A DNA stretch of 14,355 bases from a bacterium (lineage in GTDB: Bacteria; Bdellovibrionota; FAC87; UBA2466). Below the pieces are notes generated by a model. That model did no database searches, was not told the DNA's origin, and saw only the letters and a list, made by a program, of their open reading frames with translations. A program made the position numbers and the translations under genes. The DNA is taken from the NCBI GenBank assembly GCA_022842225.1, contig JALHPX010000026.1, positions 1 through 14,355 of the forward strand. Direction: 5' to 3'. How positions within the stretch are numbered: position 1 is the first letter of the stretch; each line of letters starts with the position of its first letter. Positions 7,005-13,963 of the stretch are shown here, in pieces.

Positions 7005-9383
7005 ATGTTTGGAAAGATTCAAATTTCGCTGAAGTACAAGTTTCTGGGTGTGATGATGCTTGTGCTTTTGTCTTCGCTGGGCGTTTTCTTCGCCTTGGCG
7101 CAGGACACTTTCTCCGAAGACAAAAAACTCTTCGTGATGGATCTCAACCGCACGTTGCTAAAGGCGACGACCAGCGAAATTAAACTCGAACTCCGTGGCC
7201 GCTTAGAGGAACTCCAAGTTTTCGTTCCTCGGGTTTACCGCGCGGGTGAAGAAAAATACGATCCCTTCACCGGATTGTCCGACGGACTGCGCACTGACTT
7301 GCTAGGCGTCACGTTTTATAAACGTGATGGTACGGAATATAAGCCCCTGCGCTGGTACTTAAACCCGGCGGCTCAGAAAGATAACGGTCTCGCTTCCAAC
7401 ATCTTGAGCCAGCTCAATGATGTGCACCCTATCGACTTCTCCAAATCCACTGGAGATGGCGGCACTCAAATTCTCAACCGCTCGGTCAATTACAACGAGA
7501 AGGACCTCACGGTTATCAGCTTCGTTCTCAGCGGAAGCTTTTTAAACGATCAATCCGCAGAACTGATTATTGTCGTCGATCTGATGCAGCGGTTCCTCTT
7601 GGCGCAGCTTCAGCAGAGCGAAATCGCCGAAGTGTTTTTGATCTTCAAAGATGGCCGATTGCTTAGTCACCCCTCGCTCTCCAAGTCAGTAGCTTATGCT
7701 TCACGCGTGTTTCCGCATCCGATTACCCAGAGCATGGGCAACGAGCGATTCAGCCGTGAGAGCTTGGAGCTGGAAGTAAGCGGGGAAGAGTACCTGTGTA
7801 ATATCTCCGAAACGGGTTTCAAGGATATTTTTGCCGTCTCGCAGACTCTGAAAAGCGAAGCCTTCCTGGCACTTCAGACATTGCTCCACAAATCCGCACT
7901 TCTGGCTATTCTGGTGCTTTCTGCCGCTGTCGGCGTCAGCGTCTTCTTCGCCGCTGGATTAACTTCTAATATTCAAAAATTGCGACGAGCCGCCGAGCAA
8001 ATCGGCGCTGGTAATCTCGACGTCAAACTAAGCGTTTCTTCCAACGATGAAATCCGCAGCGTGGCCAAGAGCTTCCAGTGGATGGTGAACCGTCTAAAAA
8101 CGTTGGTCGAAGAATCTCTCGAAAAAGCCCGTCTTGCGGACGAACTAGAAACTGCGCGTCTGGTGCAATCCACTCTTTTGACTCCTCCGGAAGTAGCCAC
8201 TGATTCAGTAAAAATTGTTTCGAAGTACGAACCGGCCACGGAGTGCGGTGGCGATTACTGGGATGCGCATTTTGACGGTCAACGCGTAACTGTTTTTATC
8301 GGCGATGCGACTGGCCACGGCGCTCCTGCTGCAATTGTAACTGCGGTGGCCAAGAGCTGTTTTGCCACGATCAACGCTTTTTCCGGCGGTGGAATGACCC
8401 CAGAAGAAATGTTGAACGTGATGAATGAGATTATTTATTTCGCCTGCCGCGGCAAACTTCTAATGACGATGTGTGTGGTGCAGCTGGATGTGGTGACGGG
8501 TGAATTAACGGTCGCAAATGCTGGCCATGAAGCGCCCATGTGTTTGCGCAAAGCTGCTGAAGAGATCGTCGATGAAAAAGAACGCCGTAAGAAAGCAGTG
8601 GAAACATTCTTCGCTGCGCAGGGTGAGCGTCTTGGCTTTGATCCAAATGTTAAGTATGTCTCCGAAAAAGTTCAGCTGATGGCTGGCGATATCGTCTTGC
8701 TTTACACGGACGGTATCAGTGAAGCGAAAAACGAAGAAGGCAAAGAGTGGGGCGAGCGCGCTTTGAAAAAAGTTTTTGCAGCTCGCGGCCAAGCAGTTCT
8801 CGATGAAATTCGCGACACGTTGATGGTTGCAGTGAAAAACCATTGTGGTGAGGCCGTTCAGGAAGACGACATTACTTTTGTGCTGTTAGAGTTTAAAAAG
8901 GCTCTCGAAGCGGGCGATGTAAAGTTGGTTCCCGCGACTTCCTATAAATCTGCGGCTTTTACTGCCGCCGAGTCAGCGGCTGCCGCTAGTCCGTCGGTCT
9001 TGTCTCGCCCGATGGCGCCACCGATTCCAACGCCCAGTCCGATGATGGCACCGCCGCCGATTGCGCAGGCTCCTGCTCCGGCATCGCCTCCGCCTCCGCC
9101 GCCACCCGTTGCGACGATGGAAGAATTTGTTACGCGCGTCAGCAATCTTGACGCCAACGAAGCAACGATCATCGCTTCCGACACCAAGGCGGAGCTTAAG
9201 CGGGATTCTAGAGTTTTAGACCTCGCCCAGGAGCCGTCCAATGCCGCGATTTCGTTGGCAGAAATCTCTGACGAACGCGAGGTGGCTCTTTTAGAAAATC
9301 GAGACTCAAAAGAAATTAGCGAAGGAACCGATAAGGAGGGGGGCACTGCCCCTACTGATTCGGGCAAGCCCAAGGCAGCATAA
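7005..9383 (+). CDS. Membrane sensor phosphatase: Cache-like, HAMP, SpoIIE/RsbU PP2C domain
   Basis: This 792-residue inner-membrane protein probably dephosphorylates a STAS-type anti-anti-sigma protein in response to a periplasmic signal. Order of parts: TM1 (13-32), periplasmic Cache-like sensor (about 33-296), TM2 (297-319), HAMP (about 320-372), a helical linker with the RsbU-like ETARLVQSTLL, and the PP2C/SpoIIE domain (about 396-635). Metal-site aspartates are Asp417 (CGGDYWD), Asp434 (GDATGHG), Asp569 (YTDG) and Asp621-622 (EDDITF); all look intact. After the catalytic domain comes an unusual tail of about 155 residues: Ala-rich, then Pro-rich (669-701, with seven Pro at 695-701), then an acidic end finishing KPKAA. 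GAGGGG 13 nt and AAGG 1 nt before the ATG are weak ribosome sites. The next gene follows after 2 nt. The neighbours (kinase, STAS) fix its role well; the ligand is unknown. Confidence 0.93.
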   Translation: MFGKIQISLKYKFLGVMMLVLLSSLGVFFALAQDTFSEDKKLFVMDLNRTLLKATTSEIKLELRGRLEELQVFVPRVYRAGEEKYDPFTGLSDGLRTDLLGVTFYKRDGTEYKPLRWYLNPAAQKDNGLASNILSQLNDVHPIDFSKSTGDGGTQILNRSVNYNEKDLTVISFVLSGSFLNDQSAELIIVVDLMQRFLLAQLQQSEIAEVFLIFKDGRLLSHPSLSKSVAYASRVFPHPITQSMGNERFSRESLELEVSGEEYLCNISETGFKDIFAVSQTLKSEAFLALQTLLHKSALLAILVLSAAVGVSVFFAAGLTSNIQKLRRAAEQIGAGNLDVKLSVSSNDEIRSVAKSFQWMVNRLKTLVEESLEKARLADELETARLVQSTLLTPPEVATDSVKIVSKYEPATECGGDYWDAHFDGQRVTVFIGDATGHGAPAAIVTAVAKSCFATINAFSGGGMTPEEMLNVMNEIIYFACRGKLLMTMCVVQLDVVTGELTVANAGHEAPMCLRKAAEEIVDEKERRKKAVETFFAAQGERLGFDPNVKYVSEKVQLMAGDIVLLYTDGISEAKNEEGKEWGERALKKVFAARGQAVLDEIRDTLMVAVKNHCGEAVQEDDITFVLLEFKKALEAGDVKLVPATSYKSAAFTAAESAAAASPSVLSRPMAPPIPTPSPMMAPPPIAQAPAPASPPPPPPPVATMEEFVTRVSNLDANEATIIASDTKAELKRDSRVLDLAQEPSNAAISLAEISDEREVALLENRDSKEISEGTDKEGGTAPTDSGKPKAA
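9333..9353 (+). other. Internal perfect Shine-Dalgarno next to a GC hairpin
   Basis: AAGGAGG (9333-9339) lies inside the end of the phosphatase gene, 46 nt before the kinase start at 9386 and with no start codon at normal distance. Directly after it GGGGC and GCCCC can pair around an ACT loop (9340-9352). A second short GGG/CCC pairing follows at 9362-9371. Folding could shorten the path from AAGGAGG to ATG 9386, or the site may only cause a ribosome pause. It may also be chance in a Gly codon run. Confidence 0.25.
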
Positions 9384-9385
9384 AC

Positions 9386-10117
9386 ATGGCAAAGGTGGCA
9401 AAAAAACAACGTGCACAAGCGGGAATGGCCGCCGCCGTTGGTATTTTTACGAAAGCCGAAGCCGCCAAACAGGTGGCGGACGGAGTTCGCCATGTGCATT
9501 GCAGCGAATTGGGAACAAGGGATCCCATTTACGTTGCCACTTTGGCTGCTGCAGACAAAGTAGCGCCGCCTCGCTATCTGTGGGAACCCAGCTTAAAGAC
9601 AACGGAAATTGTGGTCACTCATAGCGTGGACCGCCATGAGATTTTTGATCAGCTCATTTCCAAGTCGGCTGTGGAAGTGAAACGCCAATTGCGCGAAAAA
9701 GTGGGAATGGTGCTCGAAGAATTACTTTCAAATGCAATTTTTCACGCTTTTCACACCGACGGTAAAGAAAAATACTCGCGCAGCGCGGATGTCAGCCTGA
9801 ATTCAAATGAGGCTGTGAAAGTTCGCTTTGCCGCGACAGAAGACGGCTGCTTTCTAGAAGTCAGCGACACGGGTGGGACACTTGGTTTCGAAAGTGTCGC
9901 CGAGTCTCTCAAGCGTTGCTACCAATCGGATGCTCAAATTCAGTCTAAAGAGAGCGGAGCGGGCTTGGGAATTTATATGGTTTTTGAAACGGTTTCGCAT
10001 CTGAAGATAGTGAATGAACCGAACAAAAAAACGGTCATTTCCTGCTGGATCGCGGACCGTCGCAGCGAGAATCCTAAGAGTTTCTCGTTCAATTATTTTG
10101 GGGGTAAAGGCAAATGA
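9386..10117 (+). CDS. RsbW/SpoIIAB-like HATPase_c serine kinase (anti-sigma type)
   Basis: This 243-residue cytoplasmic protein has a GHKL ATP-binding fold in its C-terminal two-thirds. N box: EELLSNAIFHA with Mg-binding Asn116. G1 box: EVSDTGG with Asp161. G2 box: SGAGLGIYMV (Gly191, 193, 195). There is no His-kinase dimerisation domain and no receiver, which fits the RsbW class that phosphorylates STAS antagonists on Ser or Thr, or binds a sigma factor. The first 85 residues, basic and Ala-rich and then of unknown fold, are longer than in RsbW (about 160 residues in all) and may hold a partner-binding part. It starts 2 nt after the phosphatase stop and its TGA overlaps the STAS start by ATGA, so all three are translationally coupled. 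Its target is probably the next protein, but no sigma factor is present. Confidence 0.88.
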   Translation: MAKVAKKQRAQAGMAAAVGIFTKAEAAKQVADGVRHVHCSELGTRDPIYVATLAAADKVAPPRYLWEPSLKTTEIVVTHSVDRHEIFDQLISKSAVEVKRQLREKVGMVLEELLSNAIFHAFHTDGKEKYSRSADVSLNSNEAVKVRFAATEDGCFLEVSDTGGTLGFESVAESLKRCYQSDAQIQSKESGAGLGIYMVFETVSHLKIVNEPNKKTVISCWIADRRSENPKSFSFNYFGGKGK

Positions 10118-10587
10118 TCAACGATCGATTTAAAATCGACATTGCTACTGAAGGTGGAGTTCAAAAAGTATTTCTTCGCGGAAACATCGACGAAGATGCA
10201 GATTTTGAATCCATCAAAAAAATCACCGGCACCATCGTGATTAACTTTAAAGACGTAAAGTCCATCAATTCGTGCGGCATCCGCACCTGGGTGAATTTCC
10301 TCAAAGAGATCACGGGTCGCCAGGTGGTGTACGAAGAGTGCCCGCCAATTATCGTTCGTCAGATGAACATGGTCCCTAGTTTCTTGGGCACCGCTAAAGT
10401 GACGTCGGTCTACGTCCCGTACGTTAGTGACGAGACAGACGAAGAGAAATTGGTCTTGTTTGGCGCGGATAAATTTACAGCGGCTGGTTTCACCTTGCCC
10501 GACACCATCAATGGCGATGATGGAGAGATGGAATTGGACGGTAATCCACAACAGTATTTTGCTTTTACAAAGAAGATGGCTGCCTAA
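10114..10587 (+). CDS. STAS-like anti-anti-sigma factor (RsbV type) with Cys at the phospho-Ser position
   Basis: This is a 157-residue protein. Residues 1-100 look like a STAS domain: strands VQKVFLRGNID and TIVINFKDVKSI, then NSCGIRTW (52-58), the loop and helix that in SpoIIAA reads DSSGLG and carries phospho-Ser58. Here the aligned residue is Cys54; Ser53 before it is kept. The C-terminal part (about 100-157) has VPYVSDETDEEK and GEMELDGNPQQYFAF, which look like a zinc ribbon that has lost its cysteines (inference from remembered relatives). The protein has only two cysteines, Cys54 and Cys76. It ends KKMAA. The start overlaps the kinase stop (ATGA), supporting a kinase-antagonist pair. 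The family is inferred from motif and context rather than overall similarity; I am fairly sure. Confidence 0.8.
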   Translation: MINDRFKIDIATEGGVQKVFLRGNIDEDADFESIKKITGTIVINFKDVKSINSCGIRTWVNFLKEITGRQVVYEECPPIIVRQMNMVPSFLGTAKVTSVYVPYVSDETDEEKLVLFGADKFTAAGFTLPDTINGDDGEMELDGNPQQYFAFTKKMAA

Positions 10588-10610
10588 TCAGCCGTATTTG
10601 ATAAGGACAG

Positions 10611-11639
10611 ATGGCTAACGAAGACAAAAATCAGAAGCTCACCGCTTGGGTGGAAAAGCACCGCGGACTATTTGAGCTCTTCTTGGACGCATTCTGCGTT
10701 GTGAACTCAGATTTAAACGTCATCGAGTTCAACGAGGCGTTCATGGAGTTGACCGGAGAGTCTTATCGTAAGGTCATTAAGATTGGCTCCTTCGCTAAGC
10801 TTGTCGACACAGAGCTAGGTATAGAAAATTGCCCGTCTGCTCAAATCGTTCGTTCCGGAAATGCTCTACGCCTAGACGAACTCAATGGCTCGACCAAGGC
10901 GTATCCCACTGCAAAGCTTATTCTGGGTGGGGTGCCGATTATGTCCGACGAAGGCGAAGTGATTGGCGCCTTGATGACGATCCGCAACGTCTCTGCTGAA
11001 AGCGAACTGCAGAAGAAGTATGACGAGCGCAAAAAAGAATCGATCATCGACGGCCTGACACAGCTCTATAACAAGTCTTACTCCGAAGCCATGCTGCAGC
11101 GGTTGGTAAAGACGGCTATCCGATCCGGTAATTGGATTTCAATCATGATGTGCGACATCGATCACTTCAAAAAGGTGAACGATACCTATGGTCACCAAGC
11201 AGGCGATCATATTCTATCGACCGTAGCTCAGACCTTAAAAGGCGTGAGCCGGGATACCGACCTAGTCGGCCGTTTTGGCGGCGAAGAATTTATGTGCATT
11301 TTGACCGGAACCGACCCGGAAGGTGCCAAGATATTCGCTGAGCGATTCCGCGCTCGGGTTGAGAGCTCGGTAATGAGCTTTGATTCTAAGAAAATCCCCG
11401 TCACTGTTAGCTTGGGTACTTGCACCTTTAAAGGCGAGTGGAAAGACGGAGTGGACGCGCCGCAATTGGTAAAAGAGCTTGTGAGCCGCGCTGATACCGC
11501 TCTTTATTTCGCCAAGGCCAACGGCCGTAATCGCGCTATTGCCTACGAGGCGATTCCCAAAGCCGCCGATGGTAAGACTGTCGAAAAGCCTCCCAAAGAT
11601 GGCAAAGACTCCAAAGACACTAAGAAGAAAGCCGCTTAG
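10611..11639 (+). CDS. PAS-GGDEF diguanylate cyclase
   Basis: This 342-residue cytoplasmic enzyme should make cyclic di-GMP from two GTP. An N-terminal PAS-like domain (about 18-130, FCVVNSDLNVIEFNEAFMELTG) is joined by a helix to a GGDEF domain (about 150-315). Active-site features: DIDHFKKVND with Asp182, and GGEEF at 223-227. The product-inhibition site RxxD is present (Arg214 to Asp217, five residues before GGEEF), so feedback control is expected. No membrane segment. The last 25 residues are a Lys/Asp-rich low-complexity tail ending KKKAA. AAGGA in the 23-nt gap is a good ribosome binding site. It closes the phosphatase-kinase-STAS operon, which suggests that the partner switch controls its activity. 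Its TAG overlaps the TAA of the convergent protease gene. Confidence 0.94.
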   Translation: MANEDKNQKLTAWVEKHRGLFELFLDAFCVVNSDLNVIEFNEAFMELTGESYRKVIKIGSFAKLVDTELGIENCPSAQIVRSGNALRLDELNGSTKAYPTAKLILGGVPIMSDEGEVIGALMTIRNVSAESELQKKYDERKKESIIDGLTQLYNKSYSEAMLQRLVKTAIRSGNWISIMMCDIDHFKKVNDTYGHQAGDHILSTVAQTLKGVSRDTDLVGRFGGEEFMCILTGTDPEGAKIFAERFRARVESSVMSFDSKKIPVTVSLGTCTFKGEWKDGVDAPQLVKELVSRADTALYFAKANGRNRAIAYEAIPKAADGKTVEKPPKDGKDSKDTKKKAA

Positions 11640-13606
11640 TTCTTCACGGCAACGTTTGCAGCACCGAAATCCCGCGCCACCGCAACGGCTTCCACTAATC
11701 CCGGCGACACTTCCATGTCCGTGTCATTCTTCAGCGCCTTGCTCAGGCTCGCTTCCAGATTCTCTCGAATCGATGGTTCGCGAACTTTGCTTTTCGATTC
11801 CAAGGTTTTTAGAAAATCTGCTGTTAAATACGGTGTCAGTCCTAAGTCCGCCAAATCTGTGTTTTGGAGAGCGGCTTGCTTTACTTTGGCCAGGCGATAA
11901 GTGCCCGAGTGGTCCTTCTTATCTTTGCCAATACGAATATGGGCTTCAACACCCGAGCCCTCAGGTGAAACGCCGTTGGGGGAGAAGAAAAGGCTTGTCG
12001 TTAGCTTCACGGCGCCTGTCTTTTGTTTCGCCGATAAATAGAGTTCCGAGTCTAGAATGTCTCTCAAAGGGAACAGTCGTTGTACACTGCCTTTGCCGTA
12101 GGAATTGCCCTCCGCAATGACTACCGCGCGACCACTGTCTCGCAAAGCTCCGGCCAGAACTTCCGAAGCGCTGGCACTGTCCGAATCTAACAAGGCAATC
12201 AAAGGACCGGAATAGAGCGGCTTGCGATGGTAATTTCGCAGAATTTTCACGTTCTCGCCCTGAGCGACGCCGACCACGGGCTGATTGCCCATGAACAGAC
12301 CAGCCATGTTCACTGCTTCTTCTAAAAATCCGCCTGGATTGCCACGCATATCGAGCACGATTGCAGAGATTTTCTGTCGACGAGAGATAATTTCTGTCAC
12401 TGCTTTTTCTACATCCAGCGCGCAGCTCTTATTCTCACCATGAAGATTCCAACCCGACTCCGCATAGAAGCTTGGGATTTTGAGAATCGCAACATCGCCT
12501 TCGCCTTGGCGCAAGGGGTAGAAGCGGTAAGAAACTTTGGTGTCTTCCAAATTGATTTCTTCGCGCACAACTTTGACAACTGCTTCGCCCCCCGACTTTT
12601 TCACGATACGCAAGTTCATAGCTTGTCCCGAAGCGCCGCGCAGAGCGTTTTGCTTCTTGCGGTCATTGAGTCCCGCAAGTTTTTTGCCGTCGATTTCGAC
12701 GATGTAATCGCCACTAGTGATCTTGCCACTTTTACCAGCGGGAGATTTCTCCAGCACTTCACGGATCATTAATCCTGCTGGAATATTGCGCACGCGAATA
12801 CCAATGCCGCTCGCGACACCAGAAAGATCCTGAGTCAGATCTTCAAATTCGTCGTTAGTTAAGTACGTCGAGTAGGGGTCTAGTGCGGCTAAGGCACCTT
12901 GCAAGAGCCAGTGGGTGGCTTCTTTTTCTGTATCAGGCGTAAAGCGGCTATGGACCACGGATTCGATGAGCTTTTTGCCGTCTTTACCAAAAGCATTAAA
13001 CCAAGGTTGGCTTAGGTGCTGGAGACTCGTCTTTACGCCTTCTTGCAGGCGGGTTTGGAGCGTCGACGCTTTATCCGCAAATTGATCGTACTTATGCAGG
13101 TCCGGATCGGAGTGCTTTTCCTGCTCTAACAAAGTTTTGGGCAAGACTTCCTTTGGCGAAAGTGCGGCCGCATTTTTGTCCAGGCTTTGATTCATCTGAG
13201 CTAGGTGCAGGTCGATCGCTTTGGCGAGTGAGGTGCAAGATCGGCTGCGGGAAAACTCTGCCCAGTGCTTCTTAAAAACCTGCTCCAACTGCGCCACTTG
13301 CTTGCGGGTTTGAAGGACGCGGTAAGGATCCCATTTGGTCGCTAAGGACTGGGCGACTTTAGCGCCAAATCGCGTGCCGAGGAAGGGAGCCGGCTTTGGG
13401 CCACCGAACTTGGCGTGAGCCCAGCGAGCGATGGAATAGGCCTGGGCGCAGCTAATTTGAGAGGGCAATTCGGCGATCGAATGAGGGCCGGAAGCACGAT
13501 TGGGGAGCGGAATCGCATTCGGTATGCTGCCGTGGGCAAACCCATGAGGAGCCAGGCAAATCAGCGTTAAGTACCGGATTACGATGAACTTTTTGAAACT
13601 ATTCAA
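11636..13606 (-). CDS. prc: Tail-specific S41 protease (Prc/Tsp family), exported
   Basis: This 656-residue periplasmic serine protease, close to E. coli Prc (682), trims or degrades proteins from their C-termini. Parts: signal peptide (KKFIVIRYLTLICLAPHGFAHG), an all-helical N-terminal domain, PDZ (about 265-350), and the S41 catalytic core. Ser479 lies in SASASE, Lys505 in YGKGSVQ and Asp490 between them, matching Prc Ser430/Asp441/Lys455; the Ser-Lys interval is 26 rather than 25 residues. MRGNPGG is the usual S41 core motif. No ATG fits the start. TTG at 13606 has AAGGGG 8 nt upstream and is preferred; TTG at 13612 is only 2 nt from that site. The gene is convergent with the cyclase gene and overlaps its stop codon. 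Upstream lies the regulatory gap shared with the pilin genes. Family sure; symbol tentative. Confidence 0.9.
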   Translation of the reverse strand: MNSFKKFIVIRYLTLICLAPHGFAHGSIPNAIPLPNRASGPHSIAELPSQISCAQAYSIARWAHAKFGGPKPAPFLGTRFGAKVAQSLATKWDPYRVLQTRKQVAQLEQVFKKHWAEFSRSRSCTSLAKAIDLHLAQMNQSLDKNAAALSPKEVLPKTLLEQEKHSDPDLHKYDQFADKASTLQTRLQEGVKTSLQHLSQPWFNAFGKDGKKLIESVVHSRFTPDTEKEATHWLLQGALAALDPYSTYLTNDEFEDLTQDLSGVASGIGIRVRNIPAGLMIREVLEKSPAGKSGKITSGDYIVEIDGKKLAGLNDRKKQNALRGASGQAMNLRIVKKSGGEAVVKVVREEINLEDTKVSYRFYPLRQGEGDVAILKIPSFYAESGWNLHGENKSCALDVEKAVTEIISRRQKISAIVLDMRGNPGGFLEEAVNMAGLFMGNQPVVGVAQGENVKILRNYHRKPLYSGPLIALLDSDSASASEVLAGALRDSGRAVVIAEGNSYGKGSVQRLFPLRDILDSELYLSAKQKTGAVKLTTSLFFSPNGVSPEGSGVEAHIRIGKDKKDHSGTYRLAKVKQAALQNTDLADLGLTPYLTADFLKTLESKSKVREPSIRENLEASLSKALKNDTDMEVSPGLVEAVAVARDFGAANVAVKN

Positions 13607-13664
13607 CCCCAAGTCCCCTTCTTAGGTTTCTGCGGTAACTAGGGTGCGGATCCTCTGCCTCTCT

Positions 13665-13687
13665 CTGTTTCTGAATCGACTGTTTCT
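13665..13687. repeat. Direct repeat CTGTTTCT x2 upstream of the protease
   Basis: CTGTTTCT occurs at 13665-13672 and 13680-13687, 15 bp apart. A partial copy GGTTTCTG is at 13625-13632. Just beyond is a 13-bp palindrome TCTCGC-G-GCGAGA (13695-13707). CTCTCTCT (13659-13666) and GAGAGAGA (13704-13711) could pair around a 37-nt loop in the protease transcript leader. These may be protein-binding or leader-structure elements; some of this is simple sequence and could be chance. Confidence 0.3.
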
Positions 13688-13737
13688 CAGACGATCTCGC
13701 GGCGAGAGAGAAGTTTTGAATTAAAAAGATAACGCAC

Positions 13738-13755
13738 TGTATCATAATTGATACA
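13738..13755. promoter_or_regulatory. 18-bp inverted repeat, candidate operator, overlapping a possible promoter
   Basis: TGTATCA-TAAT-TGATACA is a perfect 7-bp inverted repeat around 4 bp, a form typical of helix-turn-helix dimer sites. TTGAAT (13716-13721) and TATCAT (13740-13745) with an 18-bp spacer form a possible plus-strand promoter whose -10 box would sit inside the repeat. A minus-strand box TATGAT overlaps too. It lies 132 bp from the protease start and about 268 bp from the pilin start, so it could serve either gene. Confidence 0.4.
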
Positions 13756-13794
13756 CGGATGCATCGTCAGAATGAGGGTTTAAGGGGGGTGACG

Positions 13795-13812
13795 CTTTTG
13801 GGACCCCAAAAG
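13795..13812. promoter_or_regulatory. Second 18-bp inverted repeat, candidate operator
   Basis: CTTTTGGG-AC-CCCAAAAG has perfect 8-bp arms with a 2-bp centre. It is 57 bp centre to centre from the repeat at 13738-13755 but differs in sequence, so another protein would bind it. No T-run follows directly (the nearest is 8 nt away), and no gene ends here, so a terminator is unlikely. CGTCA (13765-13769) and TGACG (13790-13794) form a weaker outer pair. Confidence 0.4.
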
Positions 13813-13863
13813 ATCGACACTTTTTGCGCGGCGCTCTCACTAAAAGGTGCAAATCTTCCGAAC

Positions 13864-13894
13864 AGTTTGTGGGAGTTTGTAGAACCTGTATACA
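13864..13894 (+). promoter_or_regulatory. Candidate promoter of the pilin transcript with tandem AGTTTGT heptamers
   Basis: TTTGTG (13866-13871), a 17-bp spacer and TATACA (13889-13894) suggest a promoter that would start near 13901 and give a leader of about 60 nt before the leader ORF. AGTTTGT is repeated at 13864-13870 and 13874-13880, exactly one helical turn apart, around the -35 region, as expected for an activator site. No -24/-12 sigma-54 pattern was found. Confidence 0.35.
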
Positions 13895-13963
13895 CACTAA
13901 GGTCAATAAAATCAGTTACTTAGGTATCTACTCGATTTGCTCCCGTATTCAGGAGTTGTTAGT

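Noticed and set aside
8942..9499. Minus-strand frame of 185 codons with a Gly-rich run opposite the Pro-rich phosphatase tail
   Set aside because: The Gly run is the complement of the proline codons. No ribosome site or domain; it overlaps the well-supported start of the kinase gene.
12030..12037. Second exact GCCGATAA on the plus strand
   Set aside because: It lies inside the protease gene on the opposite strand, has no matching -35 box and no plus-strand gene follows. Treated as chance, and as a warning about the 6970 site.
11539..12120. Plus-strand frame of 193 codons over the end of the cyclase and the protease 3' end
   Set aside because: It overlaps two solid genes in other frames, is rich in Pro, Ser and Arg as shadow frames are, and shows no family motif.
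13795..13820. Inverted repeat read as a rho-independent terminator
   Set aside because: The arms leave a 2-nt loop, the T-run is 8 nt away, and no gene ends upstream on the plus strand. An operator fits better.
13759..13923. Possible 54-codon ORF (MHRQNEGL...) in the gap upstream of the pilin gene
   Set aside because: No convincing ribosome binding site, several codons that look rare for this genome (AGG, GGG, CTA, ATA), and it spans the second inverted repeat and the candidate promoter. An open frame of this length arises easily by chance.
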